Positions 12,222 to 24,899 of a DNA stretch of 64,000 nucleotides are shown piece by piece. This DNA comes from Gonocerus acuteangulatus (lineage: Eukaryota; Arthropoda; Insecta; Hemiptera; Coreidae), in the NCBI GenBank assembly GCA_946811695.1, contig OX328124.1, positions 29,568,148-29,632,147 on the forward strand, in the 5' to 3' direction. The translations under genes were made by a program, and so were the position numbers. Numbering within the stretch: the first letter of the stretch is position 1; each line of letters opens with the position of its first letter. The notes beneath the pieces are model-generated. The model did not search any database, was not told the DNA's origin, and saw nothing but the letters and a program-made list of their open reading frames with translations.

Positions 12222-12682
12222 GGGCAAACGTTAGCGCGCGCTAAAAGCTGATACCTCTCCGCTAATTTAGCGAAACTGTAGAAAGCCAGCGCTAATAATT
12301 AGCGGTTAGCGGCGGCAGTGCGCTAACCGCTAATCTATTTATGAAATATCGTAATTGCTAATAGCTTAAGCTATAGTTACAACTTGTAACTATAGCAATT
12401 ACGATATTTCATAAATAGATTAGCGGTTAGCGCACTGCCGCCGCTAACCGCTAATTATTAGCGCTGGCTTTCTACAGTTTCGCTAAATTAGCGGAGAGGT
12501 ATCAGCTTTTAGCGCGCGCTAACGTTTGCCCAACTCTGATATATATATATATATATAAATTTTAACGGGGGTCATTTTCGGTGTCTACTAGGTACGATCG
12601 ATAAAGATTTGAAGGAATTTTTCAAAAATTCCGTTATGAGTCCAACCTCAATAGCTACTTTCCTTCGGAGGAAAGTGCTAAA
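11790..12682 (+). mobile_element. Family A element, 5'-truncated, split by a hAT-type MITE
   Basis: Modules with ACGAATACCGAGTTTCGTT run in + orientation into a (TA)n tract that is broken by a 324-bp palindrome (12215-12538). The element resumes with AAATTTTAACGGGGGTCATT and ends in the intact hairpin ACTTTCCT/AGGAAAGT plus GCTAAAA at 12682. Confidence 0.65.
12215..12538. mobile_element. hAT-like fold-back MITE inserted in a TA tract
   Basis: Perfect inverted arms of 145 bp (12215-12359 and 12394-12538, sum 24753) flank a 34-bp spacer. The ends read CAGAGTTGGGCAAACG, the CAGNG...GGGCAAA style of hAT termini. ATATATAT on both sides fits an 8-bp duplication but is uninformative inside a TA tract. 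The arms are strikingly GC-richer than the host element (GTTAGCGCGCGCTAA). No coding content. Confidence 0.7.
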
Positions 12683-13634
12683 ATAAATCACATTGTAAAG
12701 GGAAAAAAGTAATGAATTTTTGGAAATAAATAAACAGTCCGCTGCCAAATGACAAAATAATAATTTTGTAATTGTCTCAACAAGCACCAAGTAGTTGCAC
12801 TACATAAAACGAACTCAATCCTGGCCAGATAATTGTCAGGTAACCTCAGTGTTGTGGTAACAAAAAATAGAAGTTTTAATATAATAAATTATTTTGGCAA
12901 CGGCAACTCTGACTTACCAGGTGTAACCTTCCCCGTTGTTGACAGTTCGGGTTATATTTGTAGCGTTACATCTTTGATCAGTTTTTTTTTGTTGTTACTG
13001 TATAAACGGAATATTATTTCTAGAGCATATGGTTATACCGCACAGTCTCCGAACTCTTAAAAATACTACTTTTTTATATAAAAACAATTTTAAAAGACAA
13101 ATTCTCTTAAATAAACCTTCTATTATGAATAGTATTTTTTCTTTCAGATTAGATTCAAAATATCACAAAATAATTTTAAACTATTCTAAAATAATGTTAA
13201 AATTGTGCATTCCTGTGTTCAATTGTTTGTGAAAAATTACACCCTCCAAGGTGATACAATGCTAAAGTTTACCTAAGTTGTAACCAGCAAATGTCAAATG
13301 GTTAGTTCGACGAATCCGCTCTTGCATGAAATATTATTCTCAATTTGTAGTATTTCCGGTTATAATATAAATTATTTATTGCAAAATTCTAAAAAAAAGT
13401 ATGTTAATGTAAACATTTAAAACGATAGTACATCTAGAGGTTCAAAACAGCGAGTGAATATACCCTAGTCATACCTTATGCCTCCACTGATTTGCTAAGG
13501 GTTGACATAAGGCGTGTCAACCTATCAAATAATACAAGGAGTAAATGCATAATGGAGATTATGAATATAATATAATTCATTTTGTAAAATAATACTAACA
13601 ATTATTCATGAAAGGTTTCTCTCCTTAAAAAAAT
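12683..13634. other. Gene-free stretch
   Basis: AT-rich sequence without recognised exons or element ends. Two open frames of 75 and 67 codons are AT-driven and match no family. Confidence 0.35.
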
Positions 13635-14175
13635 CAGATATGGAATTTGGTCCGGGAATGGCCTTCCAGCAGCAGATGTAACAGACGAGAAGAAGTCGTT
13701 CTGTGCAGACTAAGGATAGGCCATTCCCGGCTCACTCACTCTTACCTTATGACTAGACAGGACAGACCAACTTGTCAGTACTGTAATACACAACTTACTG
13801 TTAAACACATCCTCACAGACTGTAGACAAAGACAAAATGATAACGTCCCACAAAACATGCACGAACTACTTACAGATGACAGTCATTACATCGGACAAAT
13901 ATTTGAATACCTCAAACATTTACGACCTCATCTAATTTCGCATGAACGAACCATATAATTATACAAATATAAATACAACTGATTGAGAACTAAAGCCACC
14001 CTCTACAAGGAAGGGACTATGTCCTCTTCCTCTATTATTAACATTATTATTATTATTTTATTTATTATTATTTTTTTTTCTAATGTGAATTTTTGGTGTA
14101 TTTTCATACATATGTAAAACCCACCGTGCTGTTGAGTCGCCATAGTTGCGAAAAAATAAATAAATATATAAATTT
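13635..14175 (+). mobile_element. Non-LTR retrotransposon 3' end (RNase H-tail zinc-knuckle region)
   Basis: The frame from about 13647 to 13958 reads RREEVVLCRLRIGHSRLTHS, then a C-x2-C pattern (PTCQYCNTQL), VKHILTDC and about 45 further residues to a stop. This RLRxGHxxLTH...C..C..H..C layout is the classic C-terminal tail downstream of RNase H in Jockey/I-type LINE ORF2 proteins. About 210 bp of 3' UTR ends in an AATAAATAAATATATAAA tail. Endonuclease, RT and RNase H are absent, so this is a 5'-truncated dead copy. Confidence 0.75.
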
Positions 14176-15790
14176 GGTTATTGTCTTTTGAATAACCTGA
14201 ATGCTCCCCAAATAGAAGTTAAATGTACATTTTTCTCTGTATTTTATAAATCAATTTTAGCAAGCTATATCTCAATGGAATTTTGTTCGGAGAAGTAAAA
14301 TCATATTCAAAATTGTTCCTATGGCAAATTTCTCTAACCTTTCATTTAAACGTTTGCGGTTAGAGATTATGGTTGTGTGCAGTTTCGCGCCGAATTCCTC
14401 GCCACACTGCTGACCTAATCTTTGGTAAGCCTAAAAGTTCATGACTACCTTAAGCCTATATGACCCGGTGAAGATTGGAAGATATTACCATTAAGTTGCA
14501 AAGTTTCAGGTCACTTAAAATTCTTTAAATTGTACTTTAAAGATATTTAAAAAATTAAAAAGGAAACTTATTCTTGAATTCGAATGCTGGAATCTCAGTA
14601 GGTTATTTACTAAACATATTATCTAACTAACGAAATATCTCTAATTCTTAAAGAGTTGCGCTTTTTAAAAAAAATGATTTTACATTTTAATTTTATTATG
14701 TATTTTTGCAATGTATAAGATTCGGATGGTACTGTTTTCGTTAACCCTTACAATTAAACAAACAATTAGATCAAATGATGTGAGTAAACATGAGAATGCG
14801 TTGAACGAATGGTCGAATAAACCGGACCTGTACTTGACCGAAGCGTTTTGCTGGGAAGTTGAAGTTGATTGATAGTCCGATAGTCCATGGAGGAAAGTTC
14901 TTTATGGTACCTAATATTTTAATATGTGCTAAGGAAGGAGGGGATGCTGTTTTCCAATGAGAGCAAATTACATTTTAGGCTATTTGACAATAAAGAGAAG
15001 TAGGCGATATGTGTGCTTTGTTTTTAACAAGGTTACGAGATGGAAAACCATGTTGCATATATCGTATATTAAAGTTATTTACCAAATTAAATTAAAAGAA
15101 AAGAATTACCTCTGCCTCAATGTATATGTTGAGAATTATCATTTTCGAAGCGAGAGTTTTTGTCAGCTTCCTTTTGAAATACAAGATGTATTTAACATTC
15201 GCATCGTAATGAACATATCGAACTGTCTCCGAATCCTCAAATTCTTGTGTTTGACTCAGATGAAGGATGGGAGCTGGTTTTCTCATGACGTAGCTGGCTA
15301 CAAACAAGGTTCTATTAGGAAGCAATCATATATTAATCCTGTGATAAAACACTGACCTGCTCTCTAGCTCCGGCTTGTCTTTATGACGATTATCTTTGAT
15401 CTGTCTTTTATTTAAAGTTATTTTATGCAATGTCTCTTATCCTATAGCACCAAATCCCAATCCATCATGAATTATATCTTCTGTTCATTATTCTACGTTT
15501 TATGTGTGATTTTTATCTTCAATTGCTCCCGTTCTAGTTCTCACCAGTAATGGTTGCATACTTCATGTAGGAAGTCATTGAAACTCAATGGAATAATTAA
15601 ACCCTAAGTTTTTTTCCGTTTAAATATTTTAGGCAAAATTGTATTATATGTGACAAAATTAAAGTAATATTAAAGGCTATATAGAAAAAATGAAGGGTTC
15701 TTTAGAATTGAATCGTTCTTTATAGGCGTCATATATAGCAGGGAGACCTGAGACAACTCGTATTAAACGTTTTATGTGTAATTTTATCTC
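14176..15790. other. Gene-free stretch with one unassigned open frame
   Basis: A 132-codon frame on + (14957-15355) and its 77-codon antisense counterpart match nothing I know. They lack splice or promoter context, so I do not call a gene. Confidence 0.3.
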
Positions 15791-15799
15791 TAAAATATC

Positions 15800-15990
15800 T
15801 TCAATTGCCTGTTCTTTACGGTAAAGGCCTAGGAAGAATCTCCTGGATATATCAAGACCAAATCATAAAAAGCTACAGCCGAATTAAAGATGATCTAAAA
15901 GAAAAGGAAACCAAATATAACGTATATGAAATTGATTGTGGAATGTGTGATAAGGTGTATGTAGGAGAATCGGGACAACTATTAAAAAAG
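15800..15990 (+). pseudogene. Penelope-like element: GIY-YIG domain, N-terminal half
   Basis: The frame reads SRIKDDLKEKETKYNVYEID then CGMCDKVYVGESGQLLKK. VYxIxC..C..VYVGESGQ is the GIY-YIG endonuclease signature found at the C-terminus of Penelope-like retroelement proteins; the paired cysteines upstream of VYVG are typical. The frame stops at the boundary of a family B insertion (15991-17452) and resumes beyond it. No reverse transcriptase is recognisable upstream, so only the 3' part of the element survives. Confidence 0.75.
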
Positions 15991-17452
<1,462 letters not shown>

Positions 17453-17704
17453 AAGAGAATTAAACATCATGCCAAAAACCTTGACGAGACTGACAACAAG
17501 ACTGCATTCGTGGATCATGCGATACAATATAGCCACACATTTAATTTTGACACGGTAAAGGTATTAGATAAAGAGAAAAACCCCATAAAACAAAAAATAA
17601 AGGAAAATATACACATAATTAAAAATAGGAAAAAGGCCGATAAAAAAACAGATATTCAATACCTGGATAAAATATTTTTTGATTTAATAAACAAGACGAC
17701 GTAA
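17453..17704 (+). pseudogene. Penelope-like element: GIY-YIG domain, C-terminal half
   Basis: Directly after the family B copy the frame continues with RIKHHAKNLDETDNKTAFVD, then HAIQYSHTFNFDTVKVLD, ending in LINKTT and a stop at 17702-17704. The RIKxH and the AxxxHxxxxxHxFxFxxVKVLD stretch match the second half of the Penelope GIY-YIG module. The frame at the break is consistent with the upstream half. Confidence 0.75.
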
Positions 17705-17985
17705 AATGAATTATTTCACAAAATGACAAAAACTTCTTTTGGAAAATCGACATTAACCCTAAAACTGTCGATTTTAAACAGCTGATACCTAGTAGACATG
17801 ATTGATCTTATCAGTCCAGACGTGGCCCTACCTGCGAAAGTTTCTCTAAGGTATAGGCTGTAACTTTATTTTATTTAGTTTACGTGCTCCTGAAGAGGCG
17901 TCAGAACGACGTGAAACATGTAGAGCGTAATAAAAGAGTAGAGAAGAAAGTAAGTGTTTTTATAAAATTGACTTTCTGCCAAAGA
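17705..17985 (+). mobile_element. Penelope-like element 3' untranslated / terminal repeat region
   Basis: Non-coding sequence following the GIY-YIG stop contains GACGTGGCCCTACCTGCGAA, a TTCTCTAAGGT block and the hammerhead-like motif at 17890. A related end (25490-25685) carries the same blocks in the same order, which supports this as the element's terminal region. Confidence 0.55.
17881..17930 (+). ncRNA. Hammerhead-ribozyme-like motif of the Penelope-like element
   Basis: Core CTGAAGA (17890-17896), helix II GCGTC-AGAAC-GACGT, then GAAAC. A short helix III (ACATGT, self-complementary) follows, with A at the predicted cleavage position. Helix I pairs CTC/G before the core with GAGC after it: four Watson-Crick pairs plus two wobbles. 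Type I hammerheads with very short helix III are documented for Penelope-like retroelements. Function here is inferred from sequence only. Confidence 0.6.
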
Positions 17986-18278
17986 CGAATATATTGGAAA
18001 AATAGGGCCACTATCTTATAATATTTAATTATTCCTCTAGTTAGAAAGGATCCTAAAAAATAATGGAATTCGATGTGGATCGTTCCTTGTTTATTTGGAG
18101 ATACTCGGGGATCAGACATAATAGTTGAATAAAACAACATTTAAAAAATTAAAAAAAAAGAAAGTATTTATATCTGTTCCATGGTAACAGATCACGACAG
18201 ATCGTGGTCTTGTGATTTCACGCCTTCATCGAGGTAATGATTAGAGGAAGAACTGATTAGTTCCTTTAAGTATTTTTA

Positions 18279-18425
18279 ATAGACATAGCCACGTTTAATA
18301 CACCGGTTTCTGTTGATCGACGAGGTTAAGCAGCGTTGGGCGTTCACCTGAATGGGTGACCGTCCACGTGCTGTTAATATAGCCCGGCGCTAATAGCTCA
18401 GATGTTGAAACGCCGTAAAAAATAA
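18279..18425 (+). mobile_element. 5S rRNA-derived SINE
   Basis: The head (CCACGTTTAATACACCGG, then GAGGTTAAGCAGCGTTGGGC, then AATGGGTGACCG) follows 5S rRNA through the A-box, intermediate element and C-box, with substitutions and a short deletion. The body is CCCGGCGCTAATAGC followed by CGCCGTAAAAAATAAA. This is the SINE3-type layout with an internal Pol III promoter. It is not a functional 5S gene because the 3' third of 5S is replaced by the SINE body. Confidence 0.75.
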
Positions 18426-19170
18426 AGTATCCTTAAACTCTAAATTTACAACTTGAAAAACAAATTTATTTATTTCTAGCCTTTTGTCCTAGGGAAATTA
18501 TTTTGCAATATACTTTCTTGTCAAATATAAAACTGAAGCAAACTAACACGGATTATAGTTTGTCATGTTTTGAATATGTAAGGATACTGAGAGGTTGAGC
18601 GTTGGCTGATACATACCATCTGCCAACTGGTCTTTCCACCTGGCCCCCTTCCTGTAGCTCTCCCCTCCCTCTCGTCCGTCACTTCTTAGGGACAGATTAT
18701 CCAGTGTGAGGCTGCCTTTTCCTATCAGACGGAGAAATTCTATCTATAAAACCTTATGACATGAATAATGATACTAATGCAGTCCTGTGATCTAGGCCTC
18801 CCCTTATAGGGTGTAATGGTCTTTCTTCCCACGGGGACTTGTTCTATCGGGAAGGCAAAAGGCTACAGGTTCCTTTCCTGCGGGCTGCAACTAGAGTGGC
18901 TAAAACTCTTATCTCTTCAACATTAATGGTTGAATACTAAGTGTAGGACGCGTCATTGGACCTTAATGAAATTAACTTCTTTCGTTCAGATATTTCAGTT
19001 TACATTTTAATGAAGATTAAAACCATAGAAGAATAAAAAATATGGCACAGAAAGAATCAAAATAGCGTTAGAAGAACTGAAGCGTTCTTTATGAACGTAC
19101 TTTATAGTTAGAAATGCTTGCTCAACTTCTATTATGAAATTTTGAAGACAAACTATACATTCTTGGTAAA

Positions 19171-19410
19171 TGGAAAAGTGTAGATGATCGGAGTTCGGTC
19201 ATTTGTTAAATAAAACTACAGTTTATAACTAAAATGCGTCATATTTATTGGCCAACTTTTCGGCTTGAATTACAAACCTTCTTCAGGGCTGTAAACAGTA
19301 ATGGATATGTTTACAGCCCTTAAGGTGGCTTTTAATTCAAATCGAAAAGTTGGCAGATAAATATGACCCATTTTATTTAACAAATGACCGAAGCCCGATC
19401 ATCTACACCT
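19171..19410. mobile_element. Fold-back element with paired hammerhead-like cores
   Basis: The left end GTAGATGATCGGAGTTCGGT is mirrored at the right by ACCGAAGCCCGATCATCTAC. The left arm on the minus strand has CTGAAGA, a GGTTTG/CAAGCC stem, then GAAAAGTTGG. The right arm has the degenerate counterpart. The two inner arms meet at a TTTACAGCCCT repeat. Confidence 0.6.
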
Positions 19411-19499
19411 GCTCAATAGCAACGGTCGACTATATCTTCACTACATTCCTGGTAAATGAAATTCTTTGGGCTGTGACGTTTGAGAAGCGAGTTCGTGTT

Positions 19500-19640
19500 C
19501 CACTTGTGGCCGGTTGACTTCGTTCAGCGATGGGCTAGCTGAAAACAATTTCCTGCTCTACTCAGGATGTTTAGAATGAGTGGTAATCTGTAGCTAGCTC
19601 GGCGCTAATGGCGTAGCCGCGGCTGGGCCGTAATAAAAAA
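19500..19640 (+). mobile_element. SINE with the 5S-SINE 3' tail
   Basis: The tail CTCGGCGCTAATGGCGTAGC, then GGGCCGTAATAAAAAAAAA, matches the tail of the 5S-derived SINE at 18.3 kb and the tail at 11.2 kb. The head is only weakly 5S-like (TTCGTTCAGCGATGGGCTAG). Confidence 0.45.
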
Positions 19641-20715
19641 AAATTCATAAGGTTCATTTAGTCTGAATACTTAATATAAAAAGTTTAAATAATCATACTC
19701 TTAGGAAGTTCCTTTTAAGTTTAATAACTTCTACTGAAAAAAAAAAACTGATTTGCAGAAGCTGCTTTATCTTACAATGTTATCATATGTTGTTTATCTC
19801 TGGTGATGTTTTGAATATATTAGAAGTTCTTCATATTTTATTGTCAATGGAACTAAACCAACTTTGACTAAGATGATACTATAGAAATGTACGTCTAAAA
19901 TTTTGTTGGCCTTCCACTTTAGGACATTTAGGATCCAGAAAACTATTCATGTCTAGTTGTTATACTGCGTGTAAATAATGTTTCTACTCCAAACGGATCC
20001 GAAATTCACATTTCATAGTTTAGATGAATAGGATTCATGAACATAGGAAAAAAATTGTCAACTCAATTCAAGAATTCAATTCTCGAGAATAATTAATATC
20101 TTCTTGAAATTTTGACGACCTTTATTTCTGACCTCAATCGAATTATTATTCGATCATCTCCTGGAAATAAGAACATGTCTGATATTATATTAGCTTGATA
20201 AAATCTACGACTGATTGCTGCTGGAAAAATATTTTAATTTCCTATGTTATGTCATAATTATTCCTTCATTATATCAGTATTTGTTATGGGATATTAAAAC
20301 TCTGCTCTTATGATGATTCTTCTACTAATATCGAAGAGGAGTTCTAGAGAAGGGGCTTCTAATGATGTTGTTTTGATGAAAGCCTCGTCTATCGTGAACA
20401 GATGAATATAGGAAGGAAAATATATAGCGCTCTTTGGCCAATTAGTATTCATCAATTTTAATATAGCTTTTGTTCTTTGTAGACTTTTGTTCCCAGTGAA
20501 ATCCTGGGAAGCATCCATTGTGAGGCTTATAATAGAGTAGGTCTGTAAATTATATTAATTTCTGCCTTTATTGAAAATAGGGGTTATGATTTGTTTATGG
20601 GAGTATGATCCACTGTTGTTATAAATGAAATATCTACTAAGATGCTGGAAGCGGAATGCATGATCCATAACAACAATATTATTTTCTTCAGTCAGGAGTT
20701 GAGCTTTTGTTGTAA
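19641..20715. other. Gene-free stretch with antisense open fragments
   Basis: On the minus strand, fragments of 50-75 codons (about 20294-20518 and 20560-20710) look protein-like in composition but match no family I know and are separated by stops. They could be decayed mobile-element coding sequence. Confidence 0.25.
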
Positions 20716-20836
20716 AGGGGGGTATGCTTTTTTTTCCAAAGAGAAGCCACCACCCCTAGTGGGACTCGAACCCACGACCCTTGGCACGGAGTGTTAAGTG
20801 CTCACGCCTTAACACCCTCGGCCACTGGGCCTCCAG
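20716..20836 (-). mobile_element. tRNA-derived SINE (Ser/Leu-like head), copy 1
   Basis: On the minus strand it reads GGCCCAGTGGCCGAGGGTGT (A-box region) and, further on, GGGTTCGAGTCCCACTAGGG (B-box), with a long variable-arm-like middle. The head continues into the SINE body GTGGCTTCTCTTTGG shared with copies at 37.6, 44.9, 51.4 and 59.7 kb. This is not a functional tRNA: no acceptor pairing closes it. Confidence 0.7.
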
Positions 20837-20839
20837 CAA

Positions 20840-21620
20840 GATATACGATAACAGATTTTATTTATTGTCGTATTAGGTGTAAACCAGCTTTAATTTATGT
20901 GGTATTGACCTAATACATAACCGGTAGTGGTTACCTCGATGGTTCCCCACCAACCAACCGCTTCAATGGAGGTTTCAACCACTTTTTAGCCGAATAAAAC
21001 CATTTTTAATTTTTATATTTTCAAATATTTATCACAATAAGAAAGAAATATTAAAACAAAGGGTTCACCGAAATTAAATTTTCCGTTGTTATGTGCCACC
21101 ATATGTGTTCCGTAGGAATTAAGGAAATTAAGGATTTACAAAGAAATTTTCAGTGCTTCAACTATTCGGGGGTTATATTCTGGGGGGGGGTGATTCTTTG
21201 AGGGGTTATATTATTTCCTGGCTTCTTTAGAAAGCTTGACGCTATCCTCACTCTGGAATTCCCAACGGGTTAGAATACTTCTCTTGATATGCTGTTAAGA
21301 AAATAAAAGAAACCACTTTCTCAAAAGCAGACTTTTTAAAAATTGTAGAGGATTAGAATCTATTCAATTACATCTATTTCTTCCACCTAAATACACCCTA
21401 AATTCAGCCTACTCGTCACGTACTTACTAGAAACTATTTTTTATACGCTGATTTACAATTTAATACATTTATTTAATTGAATGCATAATATTTATACCGG
21501 TTTTTTTTTGTTTTGTTATTTAAAGAAAAAGAGTCTATATAAAAATAGTTTTTCAAGTGTGATTGAATTTTCGTCCATATAATGATGATTGAGATTAAAT
21601 ATATAAAAATAATATTAGGA
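20840..21620. other. Gene-free stretch
   Basis: AT-rich sequence with a short G run near 21181. No element ends or exons are recognised. Confidence 0.35.
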
Positions 21621-21621
21621 A

Positions 21622-21920
21622 ATAGTTAGCCGTTGAGGTGATAGAAGGTAAAGGAATGGTGGAATCCCGACCAGAAAAAACCTCAAGTATTCAACAAAAA
21701 TCTATATTAAGGCCGTTTCGGCATGCTCTTTGGCTCTCGTCATCAACAATAAATGCCAGAAAAAGGAGAAAGAAAAAAATTGTTTTTCGCTATGGACGCT
21801 AAGCGCTAACTGCTAGCTTTGGTGTTTCTTCATCATCTGTCATTGACTACTGACGAAGGCTGCCCAAAGCGCATACCGAAATGTTGGTAAGTCGAATCCC
21901 AACCATTGTTTGACTTCTTA
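21622..21920. mobile_element. Diverged fold-back element with hammerhead-like cores
   Basis: The left end is TAGTTAGCCGTTGAGGTGAT with AATGGTGGAATCCCGACC; the right end is AAGTCGAATCCCAACCATT. At 21850 the plus strand reads CTGACGA, GGCTGCC...GCATACC, then GAAATGTTGG. The left arm has a decayed minus-strand counterpart around 21706-21740. The arms are much more diverged than in the 6.8-7.9 kb palindrome. Confidence 0.5.
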
Positions 21921-22570
21921 AAATAAATTAGAAAACTTCAGGGTAGTTTTGATGTTTAGTTGGTTTAGTCGATGACATTTTTAAAACATTTATTCATGGG
22001 TGCAACGTCAATAGCCTTCGAAACGTGCTAACAACAATAAGCAAAAGCAACGATAGCCTATTCTATTATTTTCAAGATCCAGAAGTTTTTGATAAAATCA
22101 GTCTTGCGAGTTTACCATTAAATGACTTGAGGAGTTTCTTCTCGACAACGCATTCTATGTATTTAAATGTATCGAGCTGGTGAGTTAGTCGTGTAGGTGG
22201 TTGTGGAGAGAGGCCAAGATCCCCGGGACGTTGGCCTCCACCAAGGTCAGCTCACATCTACCATCTCTGTTCGCTCCACTGCTCCTATCTACCAGTATAA
22301 TTATATGTATTAACTCCTTGCTCAATGTGGTCTCTTTGAAGGATTTACTTTTAAAGGGGATTTCTTGTTTTATTATCGACAAGAATCACAAGAAAACATT
22401 TATCATCACTTGAAAGAATATTTAAAGGTCTTTCAAGCCATTACAAATTGCGGAGCTCTTATATAAGAAGATATAAGGGCCCCGAAATTTATAATTCGTT
22501 TTTCCTATATAAAGTTGTAATCAGTCCTAACACATAAGCCAGTATTTTTTATGGCGAGGTTTTAACTGCT

Positions 22571-22954
22571 ATGGTTTTTAAAAAACATTATTTAGAAAAA
22601 TTGAAAGAATTCTACCCTAGTCTACCACCGAGGATGAAAAAAATATCCTGTCGGAGATGGAGCGGAATCCAACGAAATATCGCAGGAAGAAAGTGGAGTG
22701 AAGAATCGCCGCTGGACATAAAAGCCGTTCCATCCAAAACGAATATGATTCCTAGCGAAGAGAAAATAACACCATATATTTATATTGAGAATTTAAAATG
22801 TAAAAATACATTTCTAGTAAATAGTTGTATGTTGTGTCTTGAAGCTCGTGAGGAGGGAAGCTGCACAGTTGCAATACCCACAAGGCCAGTTACGCTTCAG
22901 TCGGGAACGGAGCTCTTTAGGATTTGGGTAGCTAATAGGAAGGTTATTAAATAA
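22571..22954 (+). CDS. Unassigned 127-codon open reading frame
   Basis: An uninterrupted frame from ATG to stop, rich in basic residues at the N-terminus (MVFKKHYLEKLKEF) and with a C-terminal stretch RPVTLQSGTELFRIWVANRK. I recognise no domain. It has a plausible protein composition, but no splice sites, promoter or homologous family can be shown. It may be a mobile-element remnant or chance. It lies upstream of the first visible pum exon in a repeat-rich stretch. Confidence 0.2.
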   Translation: MVFKKHYLEKLKEFYPSLPPRMKKISCRRWSGIQRNIAGRKWSEESPLDIKAVPSKTNMIPSEEKITPYIYIENLKCKNTFLVNSCMLCLEAREEGSCTVAIPTRPVTLQSGTELFRIWVANRKVIK

Positions 22955-23186
22955 TTAGGATGGCCGTGCAGTTTTAAATGAAATGTTTTGGATAAGGGTT
23001 CGATAAATGGAATATTAGGTAGATTAAGGAGAGTTGAATTGGACACAAAGAATGGAGCGTTGGTTATTTTACGAAGGATTTTAGACTGTAAGGATTAAAT
23101 TTGGTAGTAGTTGTAGTACATCCCCAGAGTTGTATGCTGTAATTGACATCATATTCGTATTTCTGACATTTTAAATAATTAAAAAA

Positions 23187-24082
23187 TCCGTCACGCAGGA
23201 GCTGCATAACTAAGCACTTTCCTCAGAATTTGGGTAGTGTAGACTGCTTTCCAGAACAATTTGCTTAAAATATCCTACATAAAAAAAATAAAAAAATGAA
23301 TAGTTCTCTTTTAAATTTGTAATGAGTAACTGATCAATTATTAATTTGGTTCCAGAGTTATGTTTACACATGGTACCTACTACACTACGTAATAAATACA
23401 AAATCCTCATATTATCGTATTTTGATCTAACGAAGGAACAGGATACAGTCACTCTAGTGGTAGAAAGCGCTCCTTGCGGCGGCTTTGTGAACCTACGTCT
23501 GGCGGGCTTTTCTATTGAAATATATTACAAATTAAACCCCCGCTTTCCGATTGCCCGATTCAGCTCATTTTTACAACACTTCTTTCTCATGAGTTACCCA
23601 CGACGTATACCGCGTTTCGTTACAATACAGCAGAAATTAGGACCGGTATTAGTATATTAGGAATTTGGGTCCGGAGTAAACCCCCCCTTCTAATGAACCG
23701 ATTTAGTTTATTTTTACAACACATATTTACCTGTAGATTACCACTACGAATACCGAGTTTCGTCGAAATATACCAAAAATCACGGCTGGTAGTGGCGAAT
23801 TGGTATTGTGGGTCCGGAGTAAACCCCCTCCCCTTCTAATGAACCGATTTAGTTCATTTTTATATCTCACTTTTCTCTCTATATTACCACTACGAATACC
23901 AAGTTTCGTTGAAATATAACAAATATTACGGCTGACATATTCAAATTAGTGTTTTGGGTTGGGGGTAAACCCCCCCTTCCGGTGGACCGACTTTGGTGGT
24001 TAACGAACTAGTTCAATCGTTTGCTAATATATCAAGTTTCGTGACGAAAAAACAAAAACTCTGGCCGCTATCGTGTTAACAG

Positions 24083-24146
<64 letters not shown>

Positions 24147-24252
24147 TTTAACGGGGGTCATTTTCGGTGTCTACTAGGTAGGATCGATAAAGATTTGAAG
24201 AAATTTTTCAAAAATTCCGTCATGAGTCCAGCCTTCGGAGGAAAGTGCTAAA
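23187..24252 (+). mobile_element. Family A HINE-like element, full span
   Basis: The 5' tip TCCGTCACGCAGGAGCTGC (23187) is followed by AGCACTTTCCTC at 23213-23224, and its complement lies at 24238-24249 just before CTAA. Modules, then a (TA)n tract (about 24088-24143), then GGGGGTCATTTTCGG lead to the end. The upstream arm of the 3' hairpin is deleted: a block of about 16 nt present in other copies is missing. The copy may therefore be immobile. Confidence 0.7.
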
Positions 24253-24899
24253 AATGTAATCCGAAGGACTAGATCTGCAGAGAATAGAATTGTCCATCAT
24301 TTCCAAGGTCACTCCGTTCCCCCCAAGGGCTGAACGGTAGTTGAGGTTGTCTCTGGTGTAAATTAATCTTGGAAAATTGGTCGAAAACGTCTTAATTGGT
24401 ATTAAAGGGTTTTACCTTTTTATTAATATAAAAATATTGTTTTTTTTGTTCATTTTTATGGGATTATTATTACATAGCCCTTGATATTATGTTTGACTTC
24501 CAAATGTTTATTAGATTCAGCCGGCAAATTAGGACGAGGGGTTTAGGCTCATGGCTAGCGAAATTTGTTTTAATAACTAATAATATTGAATAAGACATCA
24601 TTGCAAATGATGATGATAACAATCATTGCAAATAATAAAGCATCATAAAAGAACTTGGGCAAAAATAAAAACTGATTTTGTATAAAAAAAATATAAGTTT
24701 ATTGAACTACTATAATCATGATGATAAAAGTCAATTCAATATATTCTTTATCTTTAATGACAGTACTTGAATATATTTAGCATCACCAGCCATTGATGAA
24801 AAGACAGCTGATATAAGGGACCAAAGCTTTCAATACCTCATGTGCCTAGGATAGCAGAAGGCCAATGTTGGGCAAAACGAAAATTAATAAGGTACATAA
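24253..24899. other. Gene-free stretch
   Basis: No exon or mobile-element terminus recognised. A short ATGATGATAACAATCATTG self-complementary tract lies near 24605-24630. Confidence 0.35.

Noticed and set aside
18279..18400. Functional 5S rRNA gene
   Set aside because: Homology stops after the C-box region and continues into a SINE body; internal deletions disrupt 5S folding.
20744..20835. Functional tRNA gene
   Set aside because: The box A/B-like head is fused to a SINE body recurring at several loci, and no acceptor stem closes. The same applies at 37.6, 50.1, 51.4, 54.1 and 59.7 kb.
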